Origin: DATATV01 sp035551355
GTDB lineage: Bacteria > Actinomycetota > Actinomycetes > Mycobacteriales > Pseudonocardiaceae
DNA length: 64,000 nt
Reading direction: 5' to 3'
NCBI GenBank assembly: GCA_035551355.1
Contig: DASZNF010000058.1
Location: forward strand, 1-64,000
Below are positions 7,456 through 16,090 of this stretch, piece after piece. The notes under the pieces are model-generated. The model had not been told where the DNA came from and made no database searches. It was given only the letters and a program-made list of their open reading frames with translations. A program made the translations under genes and the position numbers. Numbering within the stretch: position 1 is the stretch's first letter; each line of letters opens with the position of its first letter.

Positions 7456-9252
7456 TCAGCTGTCCTTGATCTCGCAGATGACGTTGCCCTGGGAGATCGT
7501 GCTGCCGGCCTCCGCGGACAGCCCTGTGATGGTGCCGTCCTTGTGCGCGGTGACCGGGTTCTCCATCTTCATGGCCTCGAGCACGACGACCAGGTCGCCC
7601 GCCGAGACCGTGTCACCGTCGGCGACCGCGATCTTGATGATGGTGCCCTGCATGGGCGCGGTCACCGCGTCGCCGGACACCGCGGCCGCGCTCTTGCCGC
7701 CGGAACGCCTGCGCGGCGCGGCCTTCCCGGCCGCCTTGCCGCCGCCACCGACCGCGAGGTCACCGGGCAGCGAGACCTCCAGCCTGCGGCCGCCGACCTC
7801 GACGACCACGGTCTGCCTCGGGGTCTCCTCGTCGGCCTCGGCCGGCTGCGCCTCGAACGGCGGGATGGTGTTGTCGAACTCGGTCTCGATCCACCGGGTG
7901 TGCACCGAGAAACCGTTGTCGTCGCCGATGAACGCCGGGTCGTCGAGCACCACGCGATGGAACGGCAGCACGGTGGCCATCCCCTCCACCACCATCTCGG
8001 CCAGCGCCCGGCGCGAGCGCTCCAGCGCGTGCTCCCGGCTCTCCCCGGTGACGATCACCTTGGCCAGCAACGAATCGAACGCCCCGCCGATCACGCTGCC
8101 CGACTCCACCCCGGAGTCCACCCGCACGCCCGGGCCCTCCGGCGCGATGAACCGGCTGACCGTGCCCGGCGCGGGCAGGAAGTTGCGGCCCGCGTCCTCG
8201 CCGTTGATGCGGAACTCGATGGAGTGCCCGCGCGGGGCCGGGTCCTCGGTGATGCGCAGCGGTTCCCCGGCGGCGATGCGGAACTGCTCGCGCACCAGGT
8301 CCAGCCCGGAGGTCTCCTCGCTGACCGGGTGCTCCACCTGCAGCCGGGTGTTCACCTCCAGGAAGGAGATGGTGCCGTCCAGGCCGACCAGGTACTCCAC
8401 GGTGCCCGCACCGGAGTAGCCGGCGGCCCTGCAGATCGCCTTGGCCGAGGTGTGGATGGTCTTGCGCTGCTCGTCGGAGAGATAGGGCGCGGGCGCCTCC
8501 TCCACCAGCTTCTGGTGGCGGCGCTGCAATGAGCAGTCCCGGGTGCCGACCACGATCACGTTGCCGTGCTTGTCGGCGATCACCTGGGCCTCGACGTGCC
8601 GGGGCTTGTCCAGGTAGCGCTCCACGAAGCACTCGCCGCGGCCGAACGCGGCCACCGCCTCGCGCACCGCCGACTCGAACAGGTCGGGGATCTCTTCCTT
8701 GGTGCGGGCCACCTTCAGGCCGCGGCCGCCGCCGCCGAAGGCCGCCTTGATGGCCACCGGCAGGCCGTGCTCCTCGGCGAAGGCCACCACTTCCTCGGGG
8801 CCCTTGGCCGGTTCGGAGGTGCCGGGCACCAGCGGCGCGCCCACCTTCATCGCGATGTGCCGCGCGGTGACCTTGTCGCCGAGGTCGCGGATGGCCTGCG
8901 GGTCCGGGCCGATCCAGGTCAGCCCGGCGTCGATCACGGCCTGGGCGAAGTCGGCGTTCTCGGACAGGAAGCCGTAGCCGGGGTGCACCGAGTCGGCGCC
9001 GGCCTGCTTGGCCGCGTCGATCACCTTCTCGATGGACAGGTAGCTCTCGCCGGGGGTGTTGCCGCCCAGCGCGAACGCCTCGTCGGCGACGCGCACGAAC
9101 GGGGCGTCCCGGTCCGGGTCGGCGTAGACCGCGACGCTGCGCAGGCCGGCGTCGCGACAGGCCCGGATGACCCGGACGGCGATTTCGCCCCGGTTGGCGA
9201 CCAGGACCTTGCGCAACGTCGCAGACTGGGGAGCCGCAGCCGACTCGGGCAC
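7456..9252 (-). CDS. accA3: Acyl-CoA carboxylase alpha subunit (biotin carboxylase + biotin carrier)
   Basis: Carboxylates its own biotin with ATP and bicarbonate for transfer to acetyl- or propionyl-CoA by the beta subunit. 598 residues: biotin carboxylase N-domain (KVLVANRGEIAVRVIRA near 14-30), ATP-grasp domain with FGGGGRGLK, and YSGAGTVEYL with FLEVNTRLQVEHPVSE. A Lys/Arg/Ala-rich linker follows, then a biotin carrier domain with EAMKMEN, whose Lys (about 562) is the biotin site. The GTG start is chosen for AAGGAGG 7 bases upstream; a longer reading to 9276 would bury that site. It works with accD5 and accE downstream in map order and with BirA, which attaches biotin. Confidence 0.95.
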   Translation of the reverse strand: MPESAAAPQSATLRKVLVANRGEIAVRVIRACRDAGLRSVAVYADPDRDAPFVRVADEAFALGGNTPGESYLSIEKVIDAAKQAGADSVHPGYGFLSENADFAQAVIDAGLTWIGPDPQAIRDLGDKVTARHIAMKVGAPLVPGTSEPAKGPEEVVAFAEEHGLPVAIKAAFGGGGRGLKVARTKEEIPDLFESAVREAVAAFGRGECFVERYLDKPRHVEAQVIADKHGNVIVVGTRDCSLQRRHQKLVEEAPAPYLSDEQRKTIHTSAKAICRAAGYSGAGTVEYLVGLDGTISFLEVNTRLQVEHPVSEETSGLDLVREQFRIAAGEPLRITEDPAPRGHSIEFRINGEDAGRNFLPAPGTVSRFIAPEGPGVRVDSGVESGSVIGGAFDSLLAKVIVTGESREHALERSRRALAEMVVEGMATVLPFHRVVLDDPAFIGDDNGFSVHTRWIETEFDNTIPPFEAQPAEADEETPRQTVVVEVGGRRLEVSLPGDLAVGGGGKAAGKAAPRRRSGGKSAAAVSGDAVTAPMQGTIIKIAVADGDTVSAGDLVVVLEAMKMENPVTAHKDGTITGLSAEAGSTISQGNVICEIKDS

Positions 9253-9366
9253 GCCATTACCTCCTTGTGCTGCCACCCATCGCCACCCGATACGGGTGGG
9301 AGGCCTTTGCAGCGGAGTCTACGTACAAGTAACCCCCCTGCGATGGCGACCAACGTCACTTGTGGG

Positions 9367-10008
9367 TCAGCCTGCTTGGTCGCCCCAGAAGTCCACCACG
9401 CTCAGCCCGACCTCGCCCAGCAGTGCTCTGGTCAGCGGCAAGCTGATGCCGATCACGCTGGACGGATCGCCGTCAACGCCCTCGACGAACCAGCCGCCCA
9501 GCCCGTCCAGGGTGAACCCGCCGGCCACCGCGAGCGGTTCGCCGGTGGCCAGGTAGGCGTCCAGTTCGCGCTCGGACGGGGTGCCGAATCGAACCACCGT
9601 CCGGCACACCCCGCGCGTCCGCCGCGTGGGCCGGCCGCCGTCGATGCGCACCACGGCGTGCCCGGTGAGCAGTTCGCCGGTGCCCCCGGCCATCGCCGTC
9701 CAGCGTTTGCGAGCCAGCTCGACGGTGTGCGGTTTGCCCACCACCTCCGGGCCGTCGGGCCCGTTCATGTGCAGCATCGAGTCGCAGCCGACCACCACCG
9801 CGTCGGGGTGGGTTCCGGCGATCTCGGCCCGCACCGCCTCGGCCTTGGCCGTGGCCAGCGCGCCGACCAGCTCGTCCGGGGACGGGTCGGTCAGCGCGGC
9901 GGCCACCGCGTCCTCGTCCACACCGGACACGTGGACCACGGGTTGCACCCCGGCGGCGCGCAGCACCGCCAGCCGGGCGGGGGACGCCGAGGCAAGAACG
10001 AATTTCAC
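9367..10008 (-). CDS. maf: Maf nucleotide pyrophosphatase
   Basis: Hydrolyses non-canonical or excess nucleoside triphosphates (dTTP/UTP-type in Maf/YhdE relatives) to monophosphate and pyrophosphate. 213 residues. The family start VKFVLASASPARLAVL has the conserved Ser-x-Ser-Pro-x-Arg, VVVGCDSML is the acidic active-site strand, and the middle motif VVGKPHTVELARKRW is typical. The GTG start is set by family alignment; no convincing ribosome-binding site is visible. In mycobacteria maf sits directly between the accA3 and accE5 genes. Here an efflux pair lies between maf and accE. Confidence 0.9.
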   Translation of the reverse strand: MKFVLASASPARLAVLRAAGVQPVVHVSGVDEDAVAAALTDPSPDELVGALATAKAEAVRAEIAGTHPDAVVVGCDSMLHMNGPDGPEVVGKPHTVELARKRWTAMAGGTGELLTGHAVVRIDGGRPTRRTRGVCRTVVRFGTPSERELDAYLATGEPLAVAGGFTLDGLGGWFVEGVDGDPSSVIGISLPLTRALLGEVGLSVVDFWGDQAG

Positions 10009-10019
10009 GAGCCGGGAGC

Positions 10020-11489
10020 TTAGACAGGCTCGGGCGTTGGGGTCTCCACCGGCTTCGGCACGCTGCGGTGGACCACCCGCAGCATCGGCACGCAGGCCAG
10101 CGCGCCGACGAACAGGACGACGGCCGGCAGCAGCAGGGTGTCCCGGGCGGCGTCGGTGAAGCCGAGCTGGAACACGGTGCCCGCGCCGGTGTGCCCGGCC
10201 TCGGCCTTCAGCGACACGGCCAGCCGGGCCTGCAACAGCACGCCCACCGCGGCGCTGCCCAGCACGCCGCCGACCTGCCGGGCGGTGTTGAAGATGCCCG
10301 AGGCGGCACCGATCCGGGGCATCGGCACCTCGCTGGTGGCCAGCGCGGCCAGCGGGGAGAACACGCAGCCGATGCCGAACCCGGCGATCAGCAGGCCGGG
10401 CAGCAGCACCCACGGGCTGGAGTGCCAGCGCATCACCGCGACCACCACGGCCAGACCGGCGGTCAGCGCGAGGAACCCGGTCATCGCGATGTACTTGCCG
10501 CCCAGCCGGTTGATCAGCCGGCCGGCGAACGGGGCGACGATGCCCGACAGCAGCGACATGGGCGCGGTGACCACGCCGGAGGCCAGCGGGGACAGGCCGA
10601 GCACCGACTGCAGGTAGATGACCAGCGGCAGGAACATACCGGTCAGCGCGAAGCCGATCATGATGTTGGCCACGTTCGAGGTGGCGAAGTTGCGGAACTT
10701 GAACAACGACAACGGCACCAGCGGCTCGTCCTCGTTGCGCCGCTGCCAGTAGACGAACCCGACCAGCAACAGCGCGCCCAGCACGATCAACTCGACGATG
10801 GTGATCGGGCCGAGCACCCGGCCCCAGTGGTACTGCTGGCCGTTCTGCAGGCCGAACACCAGGGCGAGCAGGCCCAGTCCGGACAGCGCGGTGCCGAGCA
10901 GATCGAAGCGGTGCCTGGTACGGACCTGGTCGCCGGGGACGAGGAAGGCGGCGAGGATCAGCCCGGCAACGCCGATCGGCACGTTGACCACGAAGATCCA
11001 CTGCCAGCCCAGGCTGCCGACCAGAAGGCCGCCCAGCAGCGGACCGGCGACCGTGGCCAGCCCGGCCACGCTGCCCCACACGCCCATGGCCGCGCCGCGC
11101 TTCTCCGGCGGGAACAGACTGGTGATGAAGGCCATGGTCTGCGGGTTCATCATGGCCGCGCCAAGGCCCTGCACGGCGCGGGCGGCGATCAGCATCTCGG
11201 CGTTGCCCGACAGCGCGCACCACAGCGAGGACGCGGTGAACACGGCCAGACCGACCATGAACATCGGTTTGCGGCCCAGCCGGTCACCGAGCCGGCCGGT
11301 GAGCAGCAGGGGGACGGCGAAGGTGAGCAGGTAGACGCTGTTGACCCAGACCACCTGGTTCAGGCTGGCGTGCAGGCCGGTCATCATGGCCGGAATGGCC
11401 ATATTCACGATCGTGCTGTCCAGCAGGATCACGAACAGGCCGATACACAGTGCGCCCATGGCGGCCCATGGGTTGGGTCTCTTGTTCAT
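10020..11489 (-). CDS. MFS drug efflux transporter, EmrB/QacA (DHA2) type
   Basis: 489 residues with about 14 hydrophobic segments, as in the 14-helix DHA2 proton antiporters that export drugs. VILLDSTIVNMAIPAM in helix 1 is the DHA2 motif D1, GRLGDRLGRKPMF (about 65-77) is the MFS cytoplasmic loop motif A, and GPLLGGLLVGSLGWQWIFVVNVPIG is close to motif C. The ATG overlaps the PadR stop (ATGA) and has GAGGAA just upstream, so regulator and pump are translated together. The inducing compound cannot be deduced. The pair interrupts the carboxylase cluster and is probably an insertion in this lineage. Confidence 0.92.
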   Translation of the reverse strand: MNKRPNPWAAMGALCIGLFVILLDSTIVNMAIPAMMTGLHASLNQVVWVNSVYLLTFAVPLLLTGRLGDRLGRKPMFMVGLAVFTASSLWCALSGNAEMLIAARAVQGLGAAMMNPQTMAFITSLFPPEKRGAAMGVWGSVAGLATVAGPLLGGLLVGSLGWQWIFVVNVPIGVAGLILAAFLVPGDQVRTRHRFDLLGTALSGLGLLALVFGLQNGQQYHWGRVLGPITIVELIVLGALLLVGFVYWQRRNEDEPLVPLSLFKFRNFATSNVANIMIGFALTGMFLPLVIYLQSVLGLSPLASGVVTAPMSLLSGIVAPFAGRLINRLGGKYIAMTGFLALTAGLAVVVAVMRWHSSPWVLLPGLLIAGFGIGCVFSPLAALATSEVPMPRIGAASGIFNTARQVGGVLGSAAVGVLLQARLAVSLKAEAGHTGAGTVFQLGFTDAARDTLLLPAVVLFVGALACVPMLRVVHRSVPKPVETPTPEPV

Positions 11490-12142
11490 CGGGTTTCCTC
11501 TATTAGCGCTGGCTCATGTGGTTCATCGCTCGCCGGGCGGGTTTCCGTCACTCCGGCCGTGCCCGCGCCCTCGCCGACGGGCCAGCTGAGGACTCCACTG
11601 TCGAGTTGGGCGATCAGGTCGGTCACCCAATCGAGTTCGGTGGCGACGAGCTTGTGGCGGAGGCGAATGTCCGGCCAGAACAGCGGGTGCAGGTCCATGT
11701 CGGCGAGGTGGACGCAGGCGACGTCAAGGGCGGCAAGGCGAGCCTCCAGATCCAGCGCCCGGACGCGCAGTTGGCGCACGGCGTCCTCCTGGTCGAGCGT
11801 GTGCATGAGCTCGACGGCCACGGAGAACGAGGGGTACTCCTCGGCGACGGTGGCGATCAGGTGGCGCAGGCGTTCGGCGAAGGCGTCCCGGCCGGCGTCG
11901 GTGAGCCGGTAGGTGGTGCGTTCGGGCCGTTTGCCCTCGCGGGTGGTCTCCACGACCTGCACGAATCCGTCCCGGTCGAGTCGCTCGATCGTGTGATAGA
12001 GCGTGCCCGGGCTGAGCTTGACCAGACGGTCCATCTTGCGTTCGAGCATCGTCTGGTGGATCTCGTACGGGTGATGCGGACCCTCGTGCAGCACCTCCAG
12101 CGCGGCCAGGGCGAGCGGGGTCAGCGTCTTGCTCGACTTCAA
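11486..12142 (-). CDS. PadR-family transcriptional regulator
   Basis: 218 residues. A winged-helix DNA-binding domain occupies about residues 8-90, with LTPLALAALEVLHEGP at its start and SPGTLYHTIERLDRDGFV as the recognition helix and wing. The helical C-terminal part (about 110-190) is the usual PadR dimerisation region. A disordered acidic tail follows. The start is TTG, with GGAG 7 bases upstream. The gene overlaps the MFS transporter by 4 bases, the common repressor-plus-pump arrangement in which a drug binding PadR releases expression. A perfect inverted repeat 30 bases upstream (12173-12192) is the probable operator for autoregulation. Confidence 0.9.
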   Translation of the reverse strand: MKSSKTLTPLALAALEVLHEGPHHPYEIHQTMLERKMDRLVKLSPGTLYHTIERLDRDGFVQVVETTREGKRPERTTYRLTDAGRDAFAERLRHLIATVAEEYPSFSVAVELMHTLDQEDAVRQLRVRALDLEARLAALDVACVHLADMDLHPLFWPDIRLRHKLVATELDWVTDLIAQLDSGVLSWPVGEGAGTAGVTETRPASDEPHEPALIEETR

Positions 12143-12172
12143 CGGGCGCTCCGACTAGATCAATCCTGCTCG

Positions 12173-12192
12173 TATATTCCACATGGAATATA
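12173..12192. promoter_or_regulatory. Probable PadR operator
   Basis: TATATTCCA and TGGAATATA form a perfect 9-base inverted repeat with a 2-base spacer, in an unusually AT-rich patch. It lies 31-50 bases before the padR start and contains a -10-like TATATT, so a bound dimer would block the promoter. The sequence type matches PadR sites in general (AT-rich dyads). Confidence 0.7.
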
Positions 12193-12294
12193 TCTTGTGG
12201 AGTGCTCCGGGTGGGAGTCATTGAGAGCCGTTTGTGACGCACCGCACAGCGCAGCGGAGTCCGCCGCGGCTCAAAGCGTCGCGGTCACGGACAG

Positions 12295-12327
12295 AAGTGC
12301 TCGGCGCGCCAGGCACGCCGAGCACTT
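12295..12327 (-). terminator. Hairpin terminator after accE
   Basis: A perfect 12-base stem (AAGTGCTCGGCG paired with CGCCGAGCACTT) and 9-base loop lie 25 bases past the accE stop. No T-run. It insulates the carboxylase genes from the padR-MFS operon. Confidence 0.75.
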
Positions 12328-12352
12328 TCGGTGCGGTAGTTGTGGGCCGTTC

Positions 12353-12595
12353 TCAGCGCGGGAAGGCCGAGGCGCGCCACGCGCCCGGGCCGTGCGGCAG
12401 CGGCTGCCGGACCAGGGCGGCCCGATCCGCCCAGGCCGATCGCCGCTCGGGCGTGGGTTCCGGCCCGCCCGAACCGGCCAGCCCGGCCACCACCGCGGTC
12501 AGCGCGGCCACCTCGACATCGTCCGGCTCGCCGCGCACGATGCGCAGCAGCGGCCGGGCCGGAGCCTGCTCCGGCTCCTGCGTCTCGTCACTCAT
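12353..12595 (-). CDS. accE: Acyl-CoA carboxylase epsilon subunit
   Basis: 80 residues, the size of actinobacterial AccE proteins, which have no catalysis of their own but stabilise the AccA3-AccD5 complex. The core PLLRIVRGEPDDVEVAALTAVVAGL (about 15-39) has the characteristic L-R-V/I-V-R-G-x-P pattern followed by an Ala-rich helix. The C-terminal W-x-D-R-A-A-L region is typical. The ATG has GGGAG upstream. It follows accD5 by 33 bases and is almost certainly in the same transcript, with a strong hairpin after it. Confidence 0.9.
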   Translation of the reverse strand: MSDETQEPEQAPARPLLRIVRGEPDDVEVAALTAVVAGLAGSGGPEPTPERRSAWADRAALVRQPLPHGPGAWRASAFPR

Positions 12596-12628
12596 CGCAG
12601 CTCCCGTCCGAGGGCACCGACGACCGGC

Positions 12629-14293
12629 TCACAGCGGGATGTTCCCGTGCTTCTTGGGCGGCAGCGTCTCCCGCTTGTCGCGCAGCATCCGCAGCGCCCG
12701 GGCCACGTACCCGCGGGTGTAGGACGGCGGCACCACCGAGTCGACGTACCCACGCTCGGCCGCCACGTACGGATTGAGCAGCGTGTCCTCGTACTCCTGG
12801 TCCAGCTTGGCGCGCAGCGCGTCCACGTCCTCGCCGCGCTCGTCGGCCGCCGCCAGTGTCCGGCGGTGCACGATGTTCGACGCGCCGGACGCCCCCATCA
12901 CCGCGATCTGCGCGGTCGGCCAGGCCAGGTTCACGTCCGCGCCGAGGTGCTTGGAGCCCATCACGTCGTACGCCCCGCCGAACGCCTTGCGGGTGATCAC
13001 CGTGACCAGCGGAACCGTGGCCTCGGCGTAGGCGTAGATCAGCTTGGCCCCGCGCCGGATGATGCCGTTCCACTCCTGGTCGGTGCCGGGCAGGAAGCCG
13101 GGCACGTCCACGAAGGTCAGCACCGGCACGTTGAACGCGTCGCAGGTCCGCACGAACCGGGCCGCCTTCTCCGCCGCGGCGATGTCCAGACAGCCGGCGA
13201 ACTGGGTGGGCTGGTTGGCCACCACGCCGACGCTGTGCCCGTCCACCCGGCCGAAGCCGACCACGATGTTCGGCGCGTACATCTGCTGGACCTCAAGGAA
13301 CTCGCCCTCGTCCAGCACCCGGGTGAGCACGTCGTGGATGTCGTAGGGCTGGTTGGCCGAGTCCGGGATCAGCGTGTCCAGCTCGCGATCCTCATCGGTC
13401 AGGTTCTCCTCGATCGACCCCGGCGCCAGGCCCTCCAGCTCGTCGAACACCGGCGGGTCGGACAGGTTGTTCGAAGGCAGGAAGCTCAGCAGCTCCTTGA
13501 CGTAGTTGATCGCGTCGTCATCGTCGGCGGCCATGTAGTGCGCGTTGCCGGACTTGGTGTTGTGCGTGCGCGCGCCGCCCAGCTCCTCCAGCGTGACCTC
13601 TTCGCCGGTCACCGTCTTCACCACGTCCGGGCCGGTGATGAACATCTGCGAGGTCTTGTCGACCATCACCACGAAGTCGGTCAGGGCCGGGGAGTACACG
13701 TGCCCGCCCGCGTTCGCGCCCATGATCAGCGAGATCTGCGGGACCACCCCGGAGGCCTGGGTGTTGCGCCGGAAGATCTCGCCGTAGAGCCCCAGCGAGA
13801 CCACGCCCTCCTGGATGCGCGCGCCACCGCCCTCGTTGATGCCGATGATCGGCCGGCCGGTCTTGATCGCCAGGTCCATCACCTTGACGATCTTCTCGCC
13901 GTACACCTCGCCCAGCGACCCGCCGAACACGGTCACGTCCTGGCTGAACACGCACACCGGACGGCCGTCGACGGTGCCGTAGCCGACCACGACGCCGTCG
14001 CCGTAGGGGCGGTTGTTCTGCTGGCCGAAATTGGTCGACCGGTGCCGGGCCAGCTCATCCAGCTCGATGAACGACCCCGGGTCCAGCAGCAGCTCGATCC
14101 GTTCCCGGGCGGTCTTCTTGCCCTTGGCGTGCTGTTTCTCCACGGCCCGGGCCGAGCCGGCGTGCACAGCCTCCCCGTTGCGCCGATACAGGTCGGCCAG
14201 CTTCCCGGCGGTGGTGTGGATGTCCGGGTCGGTGGCGCCTTCGGCCGCAGAACTCGCGTTCGGCTCGCCAGTGGGCACGGTCGCGCTGCTCAT
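12629..14293 (-). CDS. accD5: Acyl-CoA carboxylase beta subunit (carboxyltransferase)
   Basis: Transfers carboxyl from biotin to acyl-CoA; relatives make methylmalonyl-CoA from propionyl-CoA. 554 residues. The N-terminal crotonase-like half contains NEGGGARIQEG and ISLIMGANAGGHVYSP (oxyanion-hole glycines). The C-terminal half has FVDVPGFLPGTDQE and KAFGGAYDVMGSKH, ending HGNIPL as in the family. The Asp in GGAYDVM corresponds, as I recall, to the PccB residue that favours propionyl-CoA. Start at ATG 14293 rather than GTG 14323: neither has a ribosome-binding site, but TACAGT lies 8 bases before 14293. It is divergent from birA. Confidence 0.94.
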   Translation of the reverse strand: MSSATVPTGEPNASSAAEGATDPDIHTTAGKLADLYRRNGEAVHAGSARAVEKQHAKGKKTARERIELLLDPGSFIELDELARHRSTNFGQQNNRPYGDGVVVGYGTVDGRPVCVFSQDVTVFGGSLGEVYGEKIVKVMDLAIKTGRPIIGINEGGGARIQEGVVSLGLYGEIFRRNTQASGVVPQISLIMGANAGGHVYSPALTDFVVMVDKTSQMFITGPDVVKTVTGEEVTLEELGGARTHNTKSGNAHYMAADDDDAINYVKELLSFLPSNNLSDPPVFDELEGLAPGSIEENLTDEDRELDTLIPDSANQPYDIHDVLTRVLDEGEFLEVQQMYAPNIVVGFGRVDGHSVGVVANQPTQFAGCLDIAAAEKAARFVRTCDAFNVPVLTFVDVPGFLPGTDQEWNGIIRRGAKLIYAYAEATVPLVTVITRKAFGGAYDVMGSKHLGADVNLAWPTAQIAVMGASGASNIVHRRTLAAADERGEDVDALRAKLDQEYEDTLLNPYVAAERGYVDSVVPPSYTRGYVARALRMLRDKRETLPPKKHGNIPL

Positions 14294-14301
14294 AACCGGC
14301 G

Positions 14302-14307
14302 ACTGTA
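14302..14307 (-). promoter_or_regulatory. Probable -10 element of accD5-accE
   Basis: TACAGT lies 8 bases before ATG 14293, supporting that start and a leaderless transcript. Confidence 0.45.
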
Positions 14308-14375
14308 GCCACTGCGCGGACACCCGGTGCGGCGAGCGTTGCCCAGATCACCACGCCGCCGACCCGGGGTGCCTT

Positions 14376-14397
14376 GACCTCCAGCGAACTGGAGGTC
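14376..14397. promoter_or_regulatory. Inverted repeat between accD5 and birA
   Basis: GACCTCCAG and CTGGAGGTC form a perfect 9-base inverted repeat around CGAA. It lies about 70 bases upstream of both proposed -10 elements, so it is more likely an operator or structured DNA than a terminator. The BirA here lacks a DNA-binding domain, so a separate regulator would be required. Confidence 0.45.
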
Positions 14398-14464
14398 CGA
14401 TGATATGGCCGGACCCCGCCCGCTGTCCCGCTCCGACCGGTGGGCGGGGTCTGACCCGGGCTCC

Positions 14465-14470
14465 TATATT
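14465..14470 (+). promoter_or_regulatory. Probable -10 element of birA
   Basis: TATATT, a near-consensus -10, ends 6 bases before the ATG of birA, so the transcript probably starts at or next to the initiation codon. Confidence 0.55.
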
Positions 14471-14476
14471 CAGGCG

Positions 14477-15301
14477 ATGAGCACCCCCGTCGACGCGGCC
14501 GCGCTGCGCGCCCGGCTGGTCGCCCCGCACGGTCCGTACACCACGCTGGACGTGGTCGCCAGCACCGGATCGACCAACGCCGACCTGGCCGAAGCCGCCC
14601 GGAAGGGCGCTCCCGACCGGACCGTGCTGATCGCCGCGGAGCAGACCGCGGGGCAGGGCAGGCAGCGGCGGGGCTGGGTGTCCCCGGCCGGTGGGCTCTA
14701 TCTGAGCGTGCTGTTCCGGCCGGCCGGTGTGCCGCGCGCCCGGGTGCCCTGGCTGACCCTGCTGGCCGGGGTCGCGGTGGCCCGCACCGCGGCCTGGGCC
14801 GGTGCGAGCGAACCGGTGTTGAAGTGGCCCAACGATCTGCTGCTCGGGCCGGACCGGCGCAAGGCGGCCGGGATCCTGGCCGAGATCGACTCCGAACGTG
14901 AACTCGGCGTGGTGCTGGGCATCGGCCTGAACGTGCTGCCGTTGCCCGAGGGGGTGCCGCTGGGCGCGGGCGGGCTGCCCGGCACCAGTCTGTCCGAGCA
15001 GGGCGCGACCACCCTGGACCGCACCGAACTGGCCGCCCACCTGCTGGCGGAGATCGGCCTGCTGGAGGAGGCGTTCCGCGAGGCCGGGGGCGATCCGGAG
15101 AGCATCGGGCTGGGCGCGGAGTACCGGCGATTCTCGGCCACCCTCGGCGAGCGGGTCCGGGTGGAACTGCCCGGCCAGGCCGAACTGCTCGGCGTGGCCG
15201 AGTCGCTGGAGGACGACGGGACTCTGGTGCTGCGCACCGAGGACGGCCGCCCCCGGGCCGTGTCCGCGGGGGACGTGGTGCACCTGCGCGCCCAGCACTG
15301 A
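14477..15301 (+). CDS. birA: Biotin--protein ligase (catalytic domain only)
   Basis: Activates biotin as biotinyl-AMP and attaches it to the AMKM lysine of AccA3. 274 residues: STGSTNADL near the N-terminus, the biotin/ATP loop AGQGRQRRGW (about 57-66), KWPNDLLL and GIGLNV in the catalytic domain, and a small C-terminal SH3-like domain. It begins directly with the catalytic domain, so it is a group I ligase without the repressor helix-turn-helix of E. coli BirA. ATG 14477 is chosen over 14405 because of family length and the TATATT immediately upstream. Divergent from accD5, which ties biotin attachment to carboxylase supply. Confidence 0.93.
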   Translation: MSTPVDAAALRARLVAPHGPYTTLDVVASTGSTNADLAEAARKGAPDRTVLIAAEQTAGQGRQRRGWVSPAGGLYLSVLFRPAGVPRARVPWLTLLAGVAVARTAAWAGASEPVLKWPNDLLLGPDRRKAAGILAEIDSERELGVVLGIGLNVLPLPEGVPLGAGGLPGTSLSEQGATTLDRTELAAHLLAEIGLLEEAFREAGGDPESIGLGAEYRRFSATLGERVRVELPGQAELLGVAESLEDDGTLVLRTEDGRPRAVSAGDVVHLRAQH

Positions 15302-15412
15302 CCGGCGGGCGAAACCGGCCGCTGGAACGGCGGGACCCGCCATTCGAAGACCGGCGAATATCGACGCCGCAACACCCGTGCCGGGTTGCCACCCCGGCCT
15401 GGCCCGCGCCGG

Positions 15413-15418
15413 TACCGT
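15413..15418 (+). promoter_or_regulatory. Probable -10 element of the PH-domain gene
   Basis: TACCGT ends 6 bases before ATG 15425, with no ribosome-binding site; another leaderless arrangement. Confidence 0.45.
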
Positions 15419-15424
15419 TGGCGC

Positions 15425-15949
15425 ATGGCGTATCCCGACAATCTGCTGACCGAGGGCGAGCAGGTTGTGCTGCACAAGCACCCGCACTGGAAGATGCTGA
15501 TCCTGCCGGTGCTGGTCCTGCTGGTGGTCGTGGGCGCGGGGGCGTTTCTCGCCGCGCTGGTCGGCAAACAGTCCTGGCACCTGGCCGCGTGGATCGCCAT
15601 CGTGGTGATTGCGGTGGTGGTCATCGTGTGGTTGACCTTCTCACCGCTGCTGCGCTGGAAGACCACGCACTTCATCGTCACCACCGACCGCGTGATGACC
15701 CGCGAGGGTGTGCTCAACCGCACCGGCATGGACATCCCGCTGTCCCGGATCAACAGCGTGCAGTTCCGGCACGGGCTGATCGACCGGATGTGGGGCGCGG
15801 GCACGCTGATCATCGAGTCGGCGTCGGACGAGCCGCTGGAGTTCGACGACATCCCGGACGTGGAGTACGTGCACTCGCTGCTCTACCGCGAGGTCAACGA
15901 CAACCCGAACGACGACTTCCGGCACACCCACGGCGAAGCGCACCAGTGA
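15425..15949 (+). CDS. Membrane protein with bacterial PH domain (Rv3278c-like)
   Basis: 174 residues. After a short N-terminus (YPDNLLTEGEQVVLHKHPHW, typical of the family) come two membrane segments at about 20-43 and 51-73. The following 90 residues are a bacterial pleckstrin-homology (bPH2) domain: TTDRVMTREGVLNRTGMDIP, then INSVQF and GAGTLIIESA. The PH fold probably faces the cytoplasm. The specific role is unknown; it occupies the same place after birA as Rv3278c in M. tuberculosis. The tail is acidic and His-rich. Confidence 0.88.
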   Translation: MAYPDNLLTEGEQVVLHKHPHWKMLILPVLVLLVVVGAGAFLAALVGKQSWHLAAWIAIVVIAVVVIVWLTFSPLLRWKTTHFIVTTDRVMTREGVLNRTGMDIPLSRINSVQFRHGLIDRMWGAGTLIIESASDEPLEFDDIPDVEYVHSLLYREVNDNPNDDFRHTHGEAHQ

Positions 15950-16090
15950 TCGTGTTGGCCGGAGCGGCCACCCTGGCGCAGAATTTCCCCGGAAAGTTTT
16001 CGCGCACGGGTGGAACCGGACCGGCGGCCGGGGCGTCGAAGTCCCGACCAACGACCATGCCCGGCAACGAGGAGACCGGAGGTGGCCGTC

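Noticed and set aside
9367..11223. A 618-codon minus-strand frame suggesting a fusion of the transporter region with Maf
   Set aside because: The upstream part is out of frame with the MFS gene and has no protein-like features; Maf starts at 10008.
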